Of a stretch of 64,000 nucleotides of DNA, positions 1 to 10,366 are shown piece after piece. Position 1 is the stretch's first letter, and each line of letters opens with the position of its first letter. This DNA comes from Yponomeuta sedellus (taxonomy: Eukaryota; Arthropoda; Insecta; Lepidoptera; Yponomeutidae): contig OW203745.1 in NCBI GenBank assembly GCA_934045075.1, positions 10,305,873-10,369,872 on the forward strand, given 5' to 3'. The notes beneath the pieces are model-generated. The model did not search any database, had not been told where the DNA came from, and was given only the letters and a program-made list of their open reading frames with translations. Position numbers and translations under genes: made by a program.

Positions 1-1266
1 TCTGTCAGTTTAAATTCATTCTCTGCTAGCCATGATGCCCTACTTCGTGCAAAAGTTCTATCTGCTATGCTTAACAAGGTCAGATACGTCCTTTGCACTT
101 ATAATGGTTGAGTAAGCTCCAAATCATTTCTCACTGTTCTTGACCATTCTTATCCAGATACCAACGGTTATTCAATTCAGATCATCGGTTACCAGAATCT
201 CGCGATGTATTTTGGGTTTCCAGCCAGCTCCCGATTTTGCGATTTCGACATTTGAATGTTTTTGCCCTATAGGTTAATAAAAAATAATGGGCACTCAATA
301 GTGTTATGGGAAATCACATTAACCAAATCGTTTTGTAGTAGGTGAGTTAATTGCGTCCCAATATGGCCAAAATACTGCCAATTTTCTATTCTATCATACC
401 GAGATACTCGGTTCTTTTGATTCAAATGAGTATAGAGCTCTTGAAACAAAATATGTTTTGGTGAACTGTATATTGTGTAATTCAATTCAACTCAAATAGT
501 ATCGGGGGCGGACGTAGTGTATACACATCGTCCCATATACCAGGATCCCTGTATACGGAATTCTATCAATTCATCCCGGGACCCTTTGGAATGGAGTCTT
601 CAGAGACAAATCGAACGTTTCGGTACGAATGAGCGGAGACTATCTTTAACAATTTAGTCGCGGGGCGATGCTCTGTTTTATTTCCTGTTTAATTTTCTGC
701 CCGTTTAAAGCGAGGGGTTCGGTTTGGTTTCATCGAATTATCTGCCGAATGAGAGCGTTTGTGAAAGAATGTTGCTTTGATACGTGTCTGCCAAGGACCC
801 AATTTAAGTCGATTCAGTTACGCGAGGCGTAACTTCTGCCAGATTGCTCTGTATCATTAACCTCCTAAGCCTTGGAGGTAACAGTTACCTCAGGTCTTCT
901 AAAGCTACTTAGATTTTAAAACTTTTTCTTGTTGTTGTTCGGAAATGAGGAAAATATTGGACCTGGAACAGTTAGTTTTTCGGGCTTGCTGCTAAATCAT
1001 TGGGTGTGAATTAAGAAAGTTATTCGTGATGTCTTATTGCTAGGACGCCAGGGCTTGTCTTGTTTGAGCCAGGGCCGGAGGAAGTAACAGTTTTATTTAC
1101 TTAAAACACTCCTAAAATGCAGTTTTGATTAATCTGTGATAAAAGGAAAGGGTGTTTCATAACAACATGATTCCTCTAAAAATCTCCCTTATTAAATAAT
1201 CTGCACAGAGCTACAAAGTTATCTGATCCGGTGGAGGTGTAAAATTTTGTATGGAAACGTCAAGTT
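1..1266. other. Intergenic, no gene recognised
   Basis: I see no convincing ORF, RNA gene or repeat boundary here. The longest frames are short and lack recognisable motifs. Composition is moderately AT-rich with somewhat more GC around 490-840. Confidence 0.5.
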
Positions 1267-1268
1267 TA

Positions 1269-1874
1269 CTATGAGAAAAGTGACGCTGTCACCGTGTTAG
1301 GTAAGTTTGTCGCACTCACGGATGTCAAAAAAAGACAGATGGAACCTTCTATAATCACGAGGGAGCAGACAAATGGCCGCCGTCTCTTTATGTGTGCGTG
1401 CCATCGGTGTTGCCAGACTAATATCACTTTGCCCACTTTTTCAAATCAAGAGAATGCTTCAGGGTGCTAACTAGCTCTACCAATGGAAAAAAGTCATAAG
1501 TTGTGTTATAATACGTTTTATTTTAAAAGTGAACATGGAACATCTTAACAACTGTGACAACAATTTTTTAAAGATACAGTCTAGAAACTAGAATCAACAA
1601 CCAAGGACTTCAATCACTTTCCGCCAAAAACAGCCAGTTTAACGGAAATCCATTAAAATTCTAATCTATTGATCATATGTTCTAGACTGTAAGTTTGAAA
1701 AATAGTTATCACAGTTAAGATTTTCATGTTCACTTTTAGATAAAATCGTTCTATAAAAAAGTTATGATTTTTTCCATTGGTGGCGCTAATTAGCGCTCCG
1801 AAACGCCTTAAATCATGTTATCAAAAAATAAAGTAAACTTACCTAACCTAGTGACGATTTCACTTTTATCATAC
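1269..1874. mobile_element. Foldback MITE with long inverted arms (mariner-like, TA-flanked)
   Basis: The two ends are inverted copies. The left end reads CTATGAGAAAAGTGAC and the right end, reversed, reads GTATGATAAAAGTGA; both then continue into GTTAGGTAAGTTT. The arms pair again at 1455-1590 against 1675-1815, around the shared words CCAATGGAAAAA and AAAAGTGAACATG. TA dinucleotides flank both ends (1267-1268 and 1875-1876), the target preference of Tc1/mariner elements. The left arm carries roughly 115 extra bases (about 1312-1430) with no counterpart in the right arm. No transposase is encoded, so this would be a non-autonomous element. Superfamily is inferred from the TA flanks only. Confidence 0.65.
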
Positions 1875-1876
1875 TA

Positions 1877-2839
1877 CTGAGTGATTTAAAAGGCTTTTAT
1901 GAAGGAGGTGGGGCCTCGATTGAGGGATTGGTTATGACTAGAGATTGGATAATCGGATGCATATTTGCATTAAGTTGAGATGTTAGGTGCTAATATGGAG
2001 TGAAGTTTTGTATAAAAAGAATTTGGGAGTTTTGGAATCGACAAATTTAGTGTTTTTGTAGCAAATACCTATAACAACTGCCTCTTATTTTTCCTTCAAT
2101 TTTTAAAACAAAAAATTAAAATGAGAAACTAATTACATTTACAAATTAACGTGAAACAGCGTCACCAACTAACTCACGCGCTCAATTTACTCACATTATA
2201 CAAATATCTAAGTAATATCACTGCCACCTACGACGGTGGCGGGTGTTTGACAACTTAACTAATGCTGGATGTCAGCTGTCAATAATTATTGTAGGTTATC
2301 TCTTGTTTTTTATGTTTGTGGTATAGCCATTGGCACTATAAAAAGAAATAGACGGCTCATGCACAACGTTGTTAGATGTCCACGCACAGCACGGCTTGTA
2401 CAGGAATGAGGCGGCAAATTCGTCTCCGAGATGTCGGTAGAACAATGTCACTAAGGTCTTTCTAAAATTATTAAAATAGTAAAATCATATCAAAGCCTAG
2501 TAAACAGTAATTATTCTAGTAGTGCTAGTAGTGAAGTGTGTTCAGAAGAATTATTGAAACCTAGTATCCAGTGTTTATCGAAAAATTAAACTTACAATAG
2601 AAACTATAAAAGTTATGTGATTACCCTACAAGTGGTCAAAATAAATCTAAACTCATTCATTGCCCATAAAAGTGTAAAAAGCAAAAAAAATAAAAAAATA
2701 ATATTAAGTGACTTAGTGACCCATAGTGCGAAACGTCTCCTGCGGGAACGGATATCGCGAATGGGATTAAGGTATTTCCCGTATAATAACAACTAGTGCC
2801 ATCTAGTGGTTTTGAAATAAACCACTTCGTAAGACTGTA
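1877..2839. other. Intergenic; probably includes the LINE 5' UTR
   Basis: No ORF of note. The right part probably belongs to the untranslated leader of the downstream LINE, but its 5' boundary cannot be set without a second copy. A small hairpin, GCCACC-TACGAC-GGTGGC, lies near 2222-2241. Confidence 0.4.
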
Positions 2840-2941
2840 TTGATTGCACGAGTAAAAATCACAAATTGGCTGCGGCTAGAATATCAACTTAGAGTTTCAA
2901 AATTATTTACCAACCCAAAAGAGGGCGTGATAGTATATACA

Positions 2942-4252
2942 ATGACGTCAAAGTGTGAAAAGTGTAAGAAACCCATAACCACAAAATCAGATGGTATAAC
3001 TTGCACCACCAAAAATTGCAATCTCACGTACCACCGCGATTGCGTGGGAATACCAATGAAATTAAAATTTTCCAAAGGCTGGGACTGCCCCAAATGCGCA
3101 AAAAAGGTAAAAAAAATTAAGGTGCCATCTGTAACCAACCCTGTGACGACACAATTACCGGAATCAAGAGATACAGTATCAGATATTGATGTGTCAACAT
3201 TGGATGACACTCAGACAACGGCCATAGATACAAGCTTTCTCAGTCTTCCCGAGTTAAAAACCGACAGTGAAGAAGAAATCACGATCCTGAAAAATGAAAT
3301 AAAAGAACTGCAGATAAGCTTAGAAATCTCACACGCAGAAATAGAACGACTAAACACTGAAAACGAACAACTGAAAAAACAAGTAAGTTTAGGGGAAAAT
3401 AAAATAAAATTACTGAATAAAATATATACCGAGGAGTCGGCTACAAAACAGCGAACGCCTAACAAAAATAACCAGGAAAAAAGAACCCCAAAAACGAGAC
3501 GCCAAAAGACTAAACAAACGGAAAAATCTCAGGCAATTTCAACAAACCAACCTATACCGAACAAAGGCATATTACGCTCTGAATCGATGCCGGATCAAAC
3601 AGAAAGTGAAACCGAAAATGTTGATGTGCAGTGCATACCCCAGTCTAATCAAAAAAAGCCAGAAAACCTTTCAGAAACCTCTACAAGCAAAGTGAGAGCG
3701 AAAATCTGCGTAATGACTGGAAACAGGAATAGCTCAATCTTGGATGTAATCGAGAACACTTTTGAGGCAAAAACGTACCAGTCCCTGCATTGTATGTACT
3801 CTAATGGAGGTCTTGAGGCAGTACTGAACAATATCGAAGACAACACCCGTGGATTCACGAAAACAGATTATTGCGTCATCATAGTGGGCGAGTCAGACTT
3901 CAGAACTACCAAGAACTATGTACAGCTGGTTGAAAGAGTGAGAGAGAAAACGGAAGGAATAACACATACAAACATTATTATATGTGCACCCACCTATATC
4001 TGCGGAGCAATAATGTTTAATTCGAGAGTGGAGCTTTTCAACAGCCTTTTGTATTTAGACACACAATGCCATGGCCACGCATATTTCTTCGATTCAAACG
4101 ACGAGCTATCGTTTGATATGTTTTCTAACGCAACAGGAAAAGTGAACAAGACTGGAATATATAACATTTTTCAAAACGTAAAAAGTATTATAGAGTTCTA
4201 CGCTGAGTGTGAATTAAACACTCAAGAAACTAAAAATAAGCTTTTTCTATAA
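2942..4252 (+). CDS. LINE ORF1 protein with PHD finger and coiled coil
   Basis: Nucleic-acid-binding, RNP-forming protein of the LINE, 436 aa from the first ATG of the frame (the frame is open from 2840 but without ATG). Residues 5-52 form a PHD-type C4HC3 zinc finger: C5, C8, C21, C26, H31, C34, C49, C52, with the typical W47 two residues before the last CxxC. Residues about 107-162 are a Glu/Lys/Leu-rich heptad region, a likely coiled coil for trimerisation or dimerisation. Then comes a basic, Gln/Thr-rich linker. The C-terminal ~150 aa (from about 250) have the alternating hydrophobic strands expected of the SGNH/esterase-like fold described for CR1 ORF1, but I see no clear catalytic GDS or GxND motif, so it is degenerate or different. 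It ends 13 nt before ORF2, in another reading frame. Confidence 0.8.
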   Translation: MTSKCEKCKKPITTKSDGITCTTKNCNLTYHRDCVGIPMKLKFSKGWDCPKCAKKVKKIKVPSVTNPVTTQLPESRDTVSDIDVSTLDDTQTTAIDTSFLSLPELKTDSEEEITILKNEIKELQISLEISHAEIERLNTENEQLKKQVSLGENKIKLLNKIYTEESATKQRTPNKNNQEKRTPKTRRQKTKQTEKSQAISTNQPIPNKGILRSESMPDQTESETENVDVQCIPQSNQKKPENLSETSTSKVRAKICVMTGNRNSSILDVIENTFEAKTYQSLHCMYSNGGLEAVLNNIEDNTRGFTKTDYCVIIVGESDFRTTKNYVQLVERVREKTEGITHTNIIICAPTYICGAIMFNSRVELFNSLLYLDTQCHGHAYFFDSNDELSFDMFSNATGKVNKTGIYNIFQNVKSIIEFYAECELNTQETKNKLFL

Positions 4253-4265
4253 ATCAACTGACAAG

Positions 4266-7178
4266 GTGGCTCAAAAACCAATCAGCCAATCTGAGTTAAA
4301 TAATAATAAAATAAAAATAACATTCCAAAATATTCAAAGCATGGGAAATAAATTAGACCTAATAGAAGACCTACTTTTAGTCGAAAATATTGATTTACTT
4401 TGTTTAAGCGAAACTCATAAGGATAAGAACTTTTGTGAATCTGTCAACCTACCTGGCTATAAAATCGCATCTTTATTTTGTAGAACAAAACATAAAAATG
4501 GAGGTGTTTGTATAATAATAAAAGACTCCATTCATTACATTTCAAGAGACGATATAGTACAATTATCTAAAGAATTCATCATTGAACTAAGCGCCGTAGA
4601 ACTACCAGATTTAAATACAATAGTCATAGGTTTATATAGAGCTGATCGTGACATAAAAACCTTTTTCAAACAAATGAAAAAATTACTCGACAAACTAAAC
4701 ATAAAAGAAAAAAATAAACACTTAATAATAGCCGGAGACTTCAACCTCAACATGCTAAATAAAACCAGAAATGAAAGAGAGTTCCTTAACCTAATGAGTT
4801 CGTATAATCTACATCAAATAATAAACGAACCAACTAGAATAACCAAATCAACCTCTACTATTATAGATTTAGCTTTTATAAACTACAAAGAAATTATAAA
4901 TGTCAGCTACGTAAAAGATTTTGGTCTATCCGATCACAAAAGTATAAACCTATGCTTACCTGTAAAAAATGTACCTAATGAAAAAAATAAAGAGTGGTAT
5001 ATTAACAAAAGAATATATACCCAAGAAAAAATATTACGCATAAAACAGATATTAGGCGGGATAGATTGGAGTGCAATTTTAAATAAAAATAACGTCCAAT
5101 TAAACTATACCCAATTACTCTCGATAATAACAGAACTCTTAGAAACCCATATACCTACTCAAAAAATCAAGTTAAAAATTAAACCACGAAAAGGATGGCT
5201 AACGAGAAGCCTAAAGAAATCCTGTTTGCATAAAAGAACCCTGAAAGTTATATTGAATGAAACCGGAAGCGATGTTATAAGAACTTACTATAAACTGTAC
5301 AGTAAAATTTTAAAAAAAAGTATAAGAATTTCAAAACAAATAGAATACATACGACAAATGAACACTTCAGAAAATAAATATAAAACTATGTGGAAAATTA
5401 TTAATGATAAAACAGGCAAAAATAAGAAAAGAGAATTTAAGAATTTAAAGTTAAAAATAGATGGTAAAACAATAATTTGTCCAGAAACAATAGCAAATAG
5501 TTTTAACTCCTACTTTATTTCTATCGGGAAAAATAATAACCCGCCATCTACCAGACAATCTACAAATCCAATTAGCCCACCACTTTGTTCGTTTTATTTG
5601 AGCCCGGTGGACCCCATAGAAGTCACAAAAATCATTAGCTCCCTAAAAAATAAACACAGCTGTGGTATAGACGACTTGCCTCCTATTCTAATAAAACAAT
5701 GCGCTAATGAACTGTCACAACCACTTTCAGTCATAATAAATCAAAGCTTTCGGGATGGCGACTTCCCGGATCTACTTAAAATAGCTTTAATTAAACCAAT
5801 ACACAAAAAAGACGATACTACTATTGCTAGCAATTATAGGCCAATAGCACTATTACCGGTTTTATCTAAAGTGTTGGAAAAAGCGATGTGTAACCGATTG
5901 TATAAATTCCTAGAAAAATATAATATTATTGATGATAGCCAACACGGATTCCGAAAGTTCAAATCCACAACATTGGCAGTATACAAATATATACAAATGG
6001 CATTGCAGCATATGAACGATAAGAAACAGGTTTTAGGATTACTACTGGACTTGACGAAAGCATACGACAAAGTCGATCATAGTATCCTCCTAAATAAATT
6101 ATACGGTTCAGGTATCCGAGGACCAGCTTATCAATGGTTCAAATCCTATTTACATAATAGAAAACAAATCGTCCAAATCGAAAATTATAATAGCAACTCT
6201 AATGAAATACAACTTATAAGATCTCAAGAATTAAATGCTAATTGCTCTATTCCCCAAGGAAGTGTAACCGGCTGTTTATTATTTTTGCTATACATAAACG
6301 ATTTGCCAAAAATTCTTACCAAAGATAACGTAACAACAATATTATTTGCAGACGATATATCGATTCTAATAAAGTGCGAAAACTCGTTAGACGCTAAATT
6401 AATTATAAATAATACCTTAAATACAATAACAAATTGGCTACAAAATCATAACTTAGAAATTAACTATAAAAAAACTAAAACTCTACAATTTCGGCCTTAC
6501 AACGGACTGAAATTGGATATAAACTTATCTTTTAATAATATTGAAATAGAACAGGTAGATACATTTAATTTATTAGGCCTAGTCATTGATACAAATCTTA
6601 ATTGGAAAACCCATATTGAACAAATTAAAAGAAAATTATCCAAATTTACCTATGCTCTTTTCGAATTAAAATGTAGTACTAATATAGAAACAGCCTTAAT
6701 AGCATACTACGCCTACGCTTACTCCTGGTTAAAATATGGTGTAATGTTATGGGGAAATAGTACTAATGCAAACGAAGTGTTTATTATACAAAAGAAATGC
6801 ATTAGAATTCTAGCTCAAATAACAAATAAACAAAGTTGCAAACCATACTTCTTAAAATATAAAATTTTAACACTCCCCTCAATCTATATACTTGATATAT
6901 GTACTTTTGTATACAAAAATCCGCAAATATTTAAGCAAGTTAAAGATATTCACAATATTAATACCCGACATAAAAATAGACTCCTACTCCCTCCTTCGAG
7001 ACTCAAGATGTTAAACTGTAGCCCATATCACATGTCAGTGAAAATTTTCAATAAACTCCCGCTTGAAATAAAAAATGAAAAAAAATGTATTACATTTATA
7101 ACCAGGTTAAAAACATTCTTAATAGAAAAATGCTTTTATTCACTGGATGAATTCTTGAATGCTCAGACTTGTACCTAG
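4266..7178 (+). CDS. LINE ORF2: APE endonuclease and reverse transcriptase
   Basis: Enzyme for target-primed reverse transcription, about 970 aa. The N-terminal ~230 aa are an apurinic-type endonuclease with the expected landmarks: QNIQS near residue 20, LSETH, GDFNLN and a terminal SDHK motif. The reverse transcriptase follows, with SNYRPIALLP, HGFR, the DLTKAYD block, IPQGSVTG and the catalytic FADD at residues 694-697. The C-terminal region includes the SYGVMLWG-type segment common to CR1/Jockey-group proteins. No frame-breaking mutation is seen. The frame opens upstream of the ORF1 stop (4250-4252) and its first ATG is only near 4344, inside the endonuclease, so initiation must be non-AUG (a GTG lies at 4266) or depend on termination-reinitiation or frameshifting from ORF1. 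Codon use is strongly A/T-ending, like ORF1. Confidence 0.9.
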   Translation: MAQKPISQSELNNNKIKITFQNIQSMGNKLDLIEDLLLVENIDLLCLSETHKDKNFCESVNLPGYKIASLFCRTKHKNGGVCIIIKDSIHYISRDDIVQLSKEFIIELSAVELPDLNTIVIGLYRADRDIKTFFKQMKKLLDKLNIKEKNKHLIIAGDFNLNMLNKTRNEREFLNLMSSYNLHQIINEPTRITKSTSTIIDLAFINYKEIINVSYVKDFGLSDHKSINLCLPVKNVPNEKNKEWYINKRIYTQEKILRIKQILGGIDWSAILNKNNVQLNYTQLLSIITELLETHIPTQKIKLKIKPRKGWLTRSLKKSCLHKRTLKVILNETGSDVIRTYYKLYSKILKKSIRISKQIEYIRQMNTSENKYKTMWKIINDKTGKNKKREFKNLKLKIDGKTIICPETIANSFNSYFISIGKNNNPPSTRQSTNPISPPLCSFYLSPVDPIEVTKIISSLKNKHSCGIDDLPPILIKQCANELSQPLSVIINQSFRDGDFPDLLKIALIKPIHKKDDTTIASNYRPIALLPVLSKVLEKAMCNRLYKFLEKYNIIDDSQHGFRKFKSTTLAVYKYIQMALQHMNDKKQVLGLLLDLTKAYDKVDHSILLNKLYGSGIRGPAYQWFKSYLHNRKQIVQIENYNSNSNEIQLIRSQELNANCSIPQGSVTGCLLFLLYINDLPKILTKDNVTTILFADDISILIKCENSLDAKLIINNTLNTITNWLQNHNLEINYKKTKTLQFRPYNGLKLDINLSFNNIEIEQVDTFNLLGLVIDTNLNWKTHIEQIKRKLSKFTYALFELKCSTNIETALIAYYAYAYSWLKYGVMLWGNSTNANEVFIIQKKCIRILAQITNKQSCKPYFLKYKILTLPSIYILDICTFVYKNPQIFKQVKDIHNINTRHKNRLLLPPSRLKMLNCSPYHMSVKIFNKLPLEIKNEKKCITFITRLKTFLIEKCFYSLDEFLNAQTCT

Positions 7179-7304
7179 ATGTATAATCTAAATGCTTCGA
7201 TGTTAGATGTAAGTCTCACCCACTTTGCAATATCCGTAAAGGGTGACTAAGTAATAAGTACCACAAAATGTATACCACCTATCTACACTTAGTCTGCAAT
7301 AAAA

Positions 7305-7326
7305 GATTGATTGATTGATTGATTGA
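7305..7326 (+). repeat. (GATT)n 3' tail of the LINE
   Basis: About five GATT units directly follow the presumed end of the LINE 3' UTR (CAATAAAA). Such short tandem tails replace poly(A) in CR1-type elements. Confidence 0.75.
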
Positions 7327-8013
7327 ATTTCAAACAGTTAGATATTTGAAGATAATAAAGATATATTATTTTATAAGGGTTACGGTTGCGTATTTCCATA
7401 ACTCCAAAACGACTACTATAATAACACTAATAAATGCAACAAATACATATTTATCCACTTTTCGGGAATTTTTCCCGAAAAAAAACTGGTATCACTGCGG
7501 TGTTTGACATCCCAAGTTGTCACAGTAAATAAAGAAAAGTAAACAAAACATAATAAAGAAAAATATCACGAATCAGTAACTTTAAACATTACTAAGCATG
7601 GTAGGTGCTCCTATGAGACATTGTATTTTTTCGAGAAGTGTTTACACCACCGTACCACACAAGACGGCATTTCTTAAAATTTTCTTTTGTGTCAAACAAG
7701 ACTTACTAGCACTGCTGCCCGGAGCGTAATGGCGGCAGAGTGACCGACTTGGTGTATCTGTGTGAGTTAGCTCGTGTATGCACACGAAAGTGTAGGACTA
7801 GGGGTGCTTCACACCCTTTCAATGCGAGATGGCATCCGTCTGTTTTTGACATCCGTGGTCGCTCTGTAATTACGTCTTTCTTTATACCACAGACTGACTT
7901 TCAGGAGTGTTTTAGATGAATCATGTTTTTATGAAGAACAATGTAGGACTAAGGCATAGGGCATATAGAATTACGCGGAAAAGATGCGGCGTCCTTTCAA
8001 TTCAATAATACTA
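7327..8013. other. Intergenic
   Basis: No ORF with recognisable motifs. About 7830-7880, read in reverse, resembles the extra segment in the left arm of the foldback MITE near 1312-1345 (shared words ACGGATGTCAAAAA and AGACRGATG), so part of an unnamed repeat is present. Confidence 0.4.
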
Positions 8014-8273
8014 TCTTCTTCTTCAGGCTATATTAGTCCACTGCTGGACATAGCCCTCCCCTAATGAGCGCCATAGCGCACGGTTGTGCCATCATTGGGG
8101 GGTAATGCCCATAATCCCCACGCTGGAAATGTGGGTTGGGATCGCAGTTTGGTAGAATTGTACTGCAGGGGGCGCTGCTGCCCACCTCCCGGTTTGTGTG
8201 CCTTAGTCGCCTTTTACGACACCCGCGGGAAGAATTCGGGTTGGTGCTATTGTGTAGGCCGACACCACACAGC
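8014..8273 (-). mobile_element. RTE-like LINE 3' end or derived SINE (family Y)
   Basis: Read on the minus strand it ends in the family's shared 3' sequence (GCGCTCATTAGGGGAGGGC, then CCAGCAGTGGAC) and a (GAA)n tail. Its body differs from copies that encode the RT C-terminus. It starts with GTGTGGTGTCGGCC and contains a GGCGACTAAGG block, like the copy at 30282-30439. Confidence 0.65.
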
Positions 8274-8309
8274 AATAATAATATGTTGGACCATATTAAA
8301 TTATAATAT

Positions 8310-8482
8310 TAGACTTGAAATTTCCGCACTTAGTGTCATAGTTGGGCGTAATAAGCGCTAAACTATGTTAAATCTTCAGACACTATGGTTTCCTCGCGAT
8401 GTTTTCCTTCACGTTTAGCGAGTGGTATTCGAGGAACCCACTACCTCGCGCAGCCGGCTCAGCTGCTATATCTACAACAGCA
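8310..8482 (-). mobile_element. SINE family D fragment
   Basis: Minus-strand fragment of the tRNA-headed SINE family D, keeping the diagnostic block that reads CGCGATGTTTTCCTTCAC on the plus strand and the preceding trait of paired short repeats. The tRNA head is missing. Confidence 0.6.
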
Positions 8483-8491
8483 GTGCATCGT

Positions 8492-9129
8492 ATTGCGTTA
8501 AACAAAAGTATATTTTATGCTTTTCGCAACATCAGCAATTGTTTTCTCAAACGAAACTTCGAAAGTTTAGTCACAAATTGCCTCTTTAAATTGAAGAACT
8601 TTATAATTTGATTTCACTTACTCTCCACTAATCCTACCAACAAGTTTATTTGAAGCAACACTTAGGTGATTCGATTAAAAAAGTTTTGCGCGAAAAAATA
8701 TGATATATTTTGTCACTTATTTACTTTCAGAACGCTCCCGCGCCCGAGTCCGGCGAAATTTCCGCTACGTGACTCCGATAAAAATCTCACTTTAAATATT
8801 AATAAAGCAAAAGAATCGGGAACAAACTCCCCTAAAGACGTTACTTTGTCAAAGAAACTTTGAGTTCGCGCGCAAATTAAACTTCTCGGAAGAGCAGAGG
8901 CGTGTTCACAATTAATTTTTAATGCGACGACAAATGCCCGACAACACGGGACTTTCATTAAGCCGAAATTAATATGTACAATTCGTTGGACCCTAAACAA
9001 CCTTTGGGACATAATTTAAGGGATGCCTTCCGACGTCAAGGCCTATGGGTCCTCAGTGAAAAAGTTGACTTTTAACCTCCTGATGCCCACGGTACTTCTG
9101 TATTTCTGTTTTGAGTTATTGCCCACCGT
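8492..9129. other. Intergenic
   Basis: No supported gene. A pyrimidine tract ending in TTTCAG near 8730 precedes a GC-richer stretch and could mimic a splice acceptor, but no coherent exon follows. Confidence 0.4.
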
Positions 9130-9517
9130 CCCTCTCCGAGGACGAATAGTTTGTGTTTGAACCACTTTTTAATTTACCGCCATTACTTTTATTAATAGGA
9201 TTCGGAAGGAGACGACATTCAATCACTCACAGCTGTCATAAGTGTCATCTGAGGCTTATCAATAGTTTCTTCCACAAACGTCAAAAACAGGAACCATGGA
9301 GCGGCCATCTTCCCTCTCCGAGAACATAGGAATACTTTGACCGAGGAACGAGGAATACTTTGTAATTGAACCACATTTGAATTTACCACCATTGGTTTTA
9401 CTGATAGAATTCGAAAGGAAACGACATTCAATCACTCACAGCCGTCATAAGCGTCATCTAAGGCTAATCAATAGTTTCTTCTGCTAACGTCAAAATCAGA
9501 GATCACAGAGCGGCCAC
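9130..9517. repeat. Direct tandem duplication, unit about 182-205 bp
   Basis: Two diverged copies in direct orientation (9130-9311 and 9312-9517). Both begin CCCTCTCCGAG and share GACATTCAATCACTCACAG, GTCATCT, ATCAATAGTTTCTTC and an ending of GAGCGGCCA. The second copy has about 20 extra bases (an AGGAATACTTTG duplication). The unit has no coding potential that I can see. Confidence 0.75.
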
Positions 9518-10114
9518 GTCGACGAAGTAAGTATTCATCCGTTTTTATGTGTGTAATCTTATAATTTTATTCGAAAGCTCTTATAAAACCTTATTCTTAT
9601 ATGTGCCGGTAAATGGAAAATACAAATATAATTTTTATCAATTACGTTTGTATATAATAATCTATAAGCATTCATTTACATTGGTGATCGTCTGAGTACC
9701 CTGGTCTTCAATTACATAAAATACACTTTGTCGGACTTGTGGTGCTTAACAAGAGTTGAAAGAACACATTTTAAGTAAAGATTGGCGTAGATAGATAGAA
9801 CACTTTGTTGCAAAACTAGAAACGGAAGTATTTTAATCTCGTATCTCTAATATATAAATTCTCGTTTGATCTAATTTTTTTTGTATGGTTGGTAGGTTTG
9901 AGAATTGGCTAATTAATGTTACAAAGGAACGTTTTCGGGGTCAGATACTTATTATAATTTGCTTTACTGGGCTGCTGGGAATCATAGGACGAGACTAGCT
10001 AAGGACCGGAGGGGTTGGTGTGAAAGAGATGAGGCCTATGCCCAACATTGGGCTCTGTTTATCGGCTGATTAAATAGATATATGCTTTATTGATCCCTTC
10101 ATGTTATGTTCTAT
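9518..10114. other. Intergenic with a LINE C-terminal remnant
   Basis: About 9965-10075 (+) translates to a tail resembling the RTE-like C-terminus (DRRGW ... EAYAQHWALF), so it is probably a diverged LINE 3' fragment. The remainder is AT-rich and unassigned. Confidence 0.4.
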
Positions 10115-10215
10115 GAGGCAATGAGGCCTTAACGCCCGTTTGACCACTTCTAACAGTAAGGCTCGCCACCCGAGACCCGTGCCCCAGCAGTAGGGATTTA
10201 CAATGGTTGATATCG
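10115..10215 (+). mobile_element. 5S-derived SINE, internally deleted 3' part
   Basis: Matches the 3' half of the 5S-headed SINE family: ...CTTCTAACAGTAAGGC..., then GAGACCCGTGCCCCAGCAGT. The middle (CAATCC...GATGCAGGAA) is missing compared with 19071-19436. A family Y fragment follows directly. Confidence 0.65.
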
Positions 10216-10366
10216 ATCCGACCACTCCTACCAGGTGGGATGACGATATGCGTTAAACTGCCGGCAGATGCTGGATGCGGCTGAAGACAGGGCGCTATGG
10301 CGCTCATTTGGGGAGGGATATGTCCAGCAGTGGACTACATAATACAGCCTGAAGGAGAAGAAGAAG
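10216..10366 (+). mobile_element. RTE-like LINE 3' end (family Y)
   Basis: Encodes the end of the RTE-like ORF (TRWDDDM..., then AEDRALW) and terminates ATACAGCCTGAAGGAGAAGAAG. It is 5'-truncated, as is usual for LINE copies. Confidence 0.7.

Larger units (their letters stand above)
2840..7326 (+). mobile_element. CR1-like non-LTR retrotransposon, both ORFs open
   Basis: Two long ORFs sit in tandem 13 nt apart and are followed by a short 3' UTR with AATAAA-like sequence and a (GATT)n tail at 7305-7326. ORF1 carries an N-terminal PHD finger and a coiled coil, and ORF2 an APE endonuclease followed by a reverse transcriptase. That combination and a microsatellite-like tail instead of poly(A) fit the CR1 group of the CR1/Jockey assemblage. 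Neither ORF contains an internal stop, so the copy is young or under constraint. The start given is the first base of the open frame; the true 5' end lies somewhere upstream. No target-site duplication is evident. Confidence 0.85.

Noticed and set aside
2840..2941. Longer ORF1 start from 2840
   Set aside because: The frame begins with TTG; the first ATG is at 2942 and sits directly before the PHD finger, as expected for the N-terminus.
8666..8863. Possible exon after a TTTCAG acceptor-like tract
   Set aside because: Short, no motif, no donor or partner exon recognisable.
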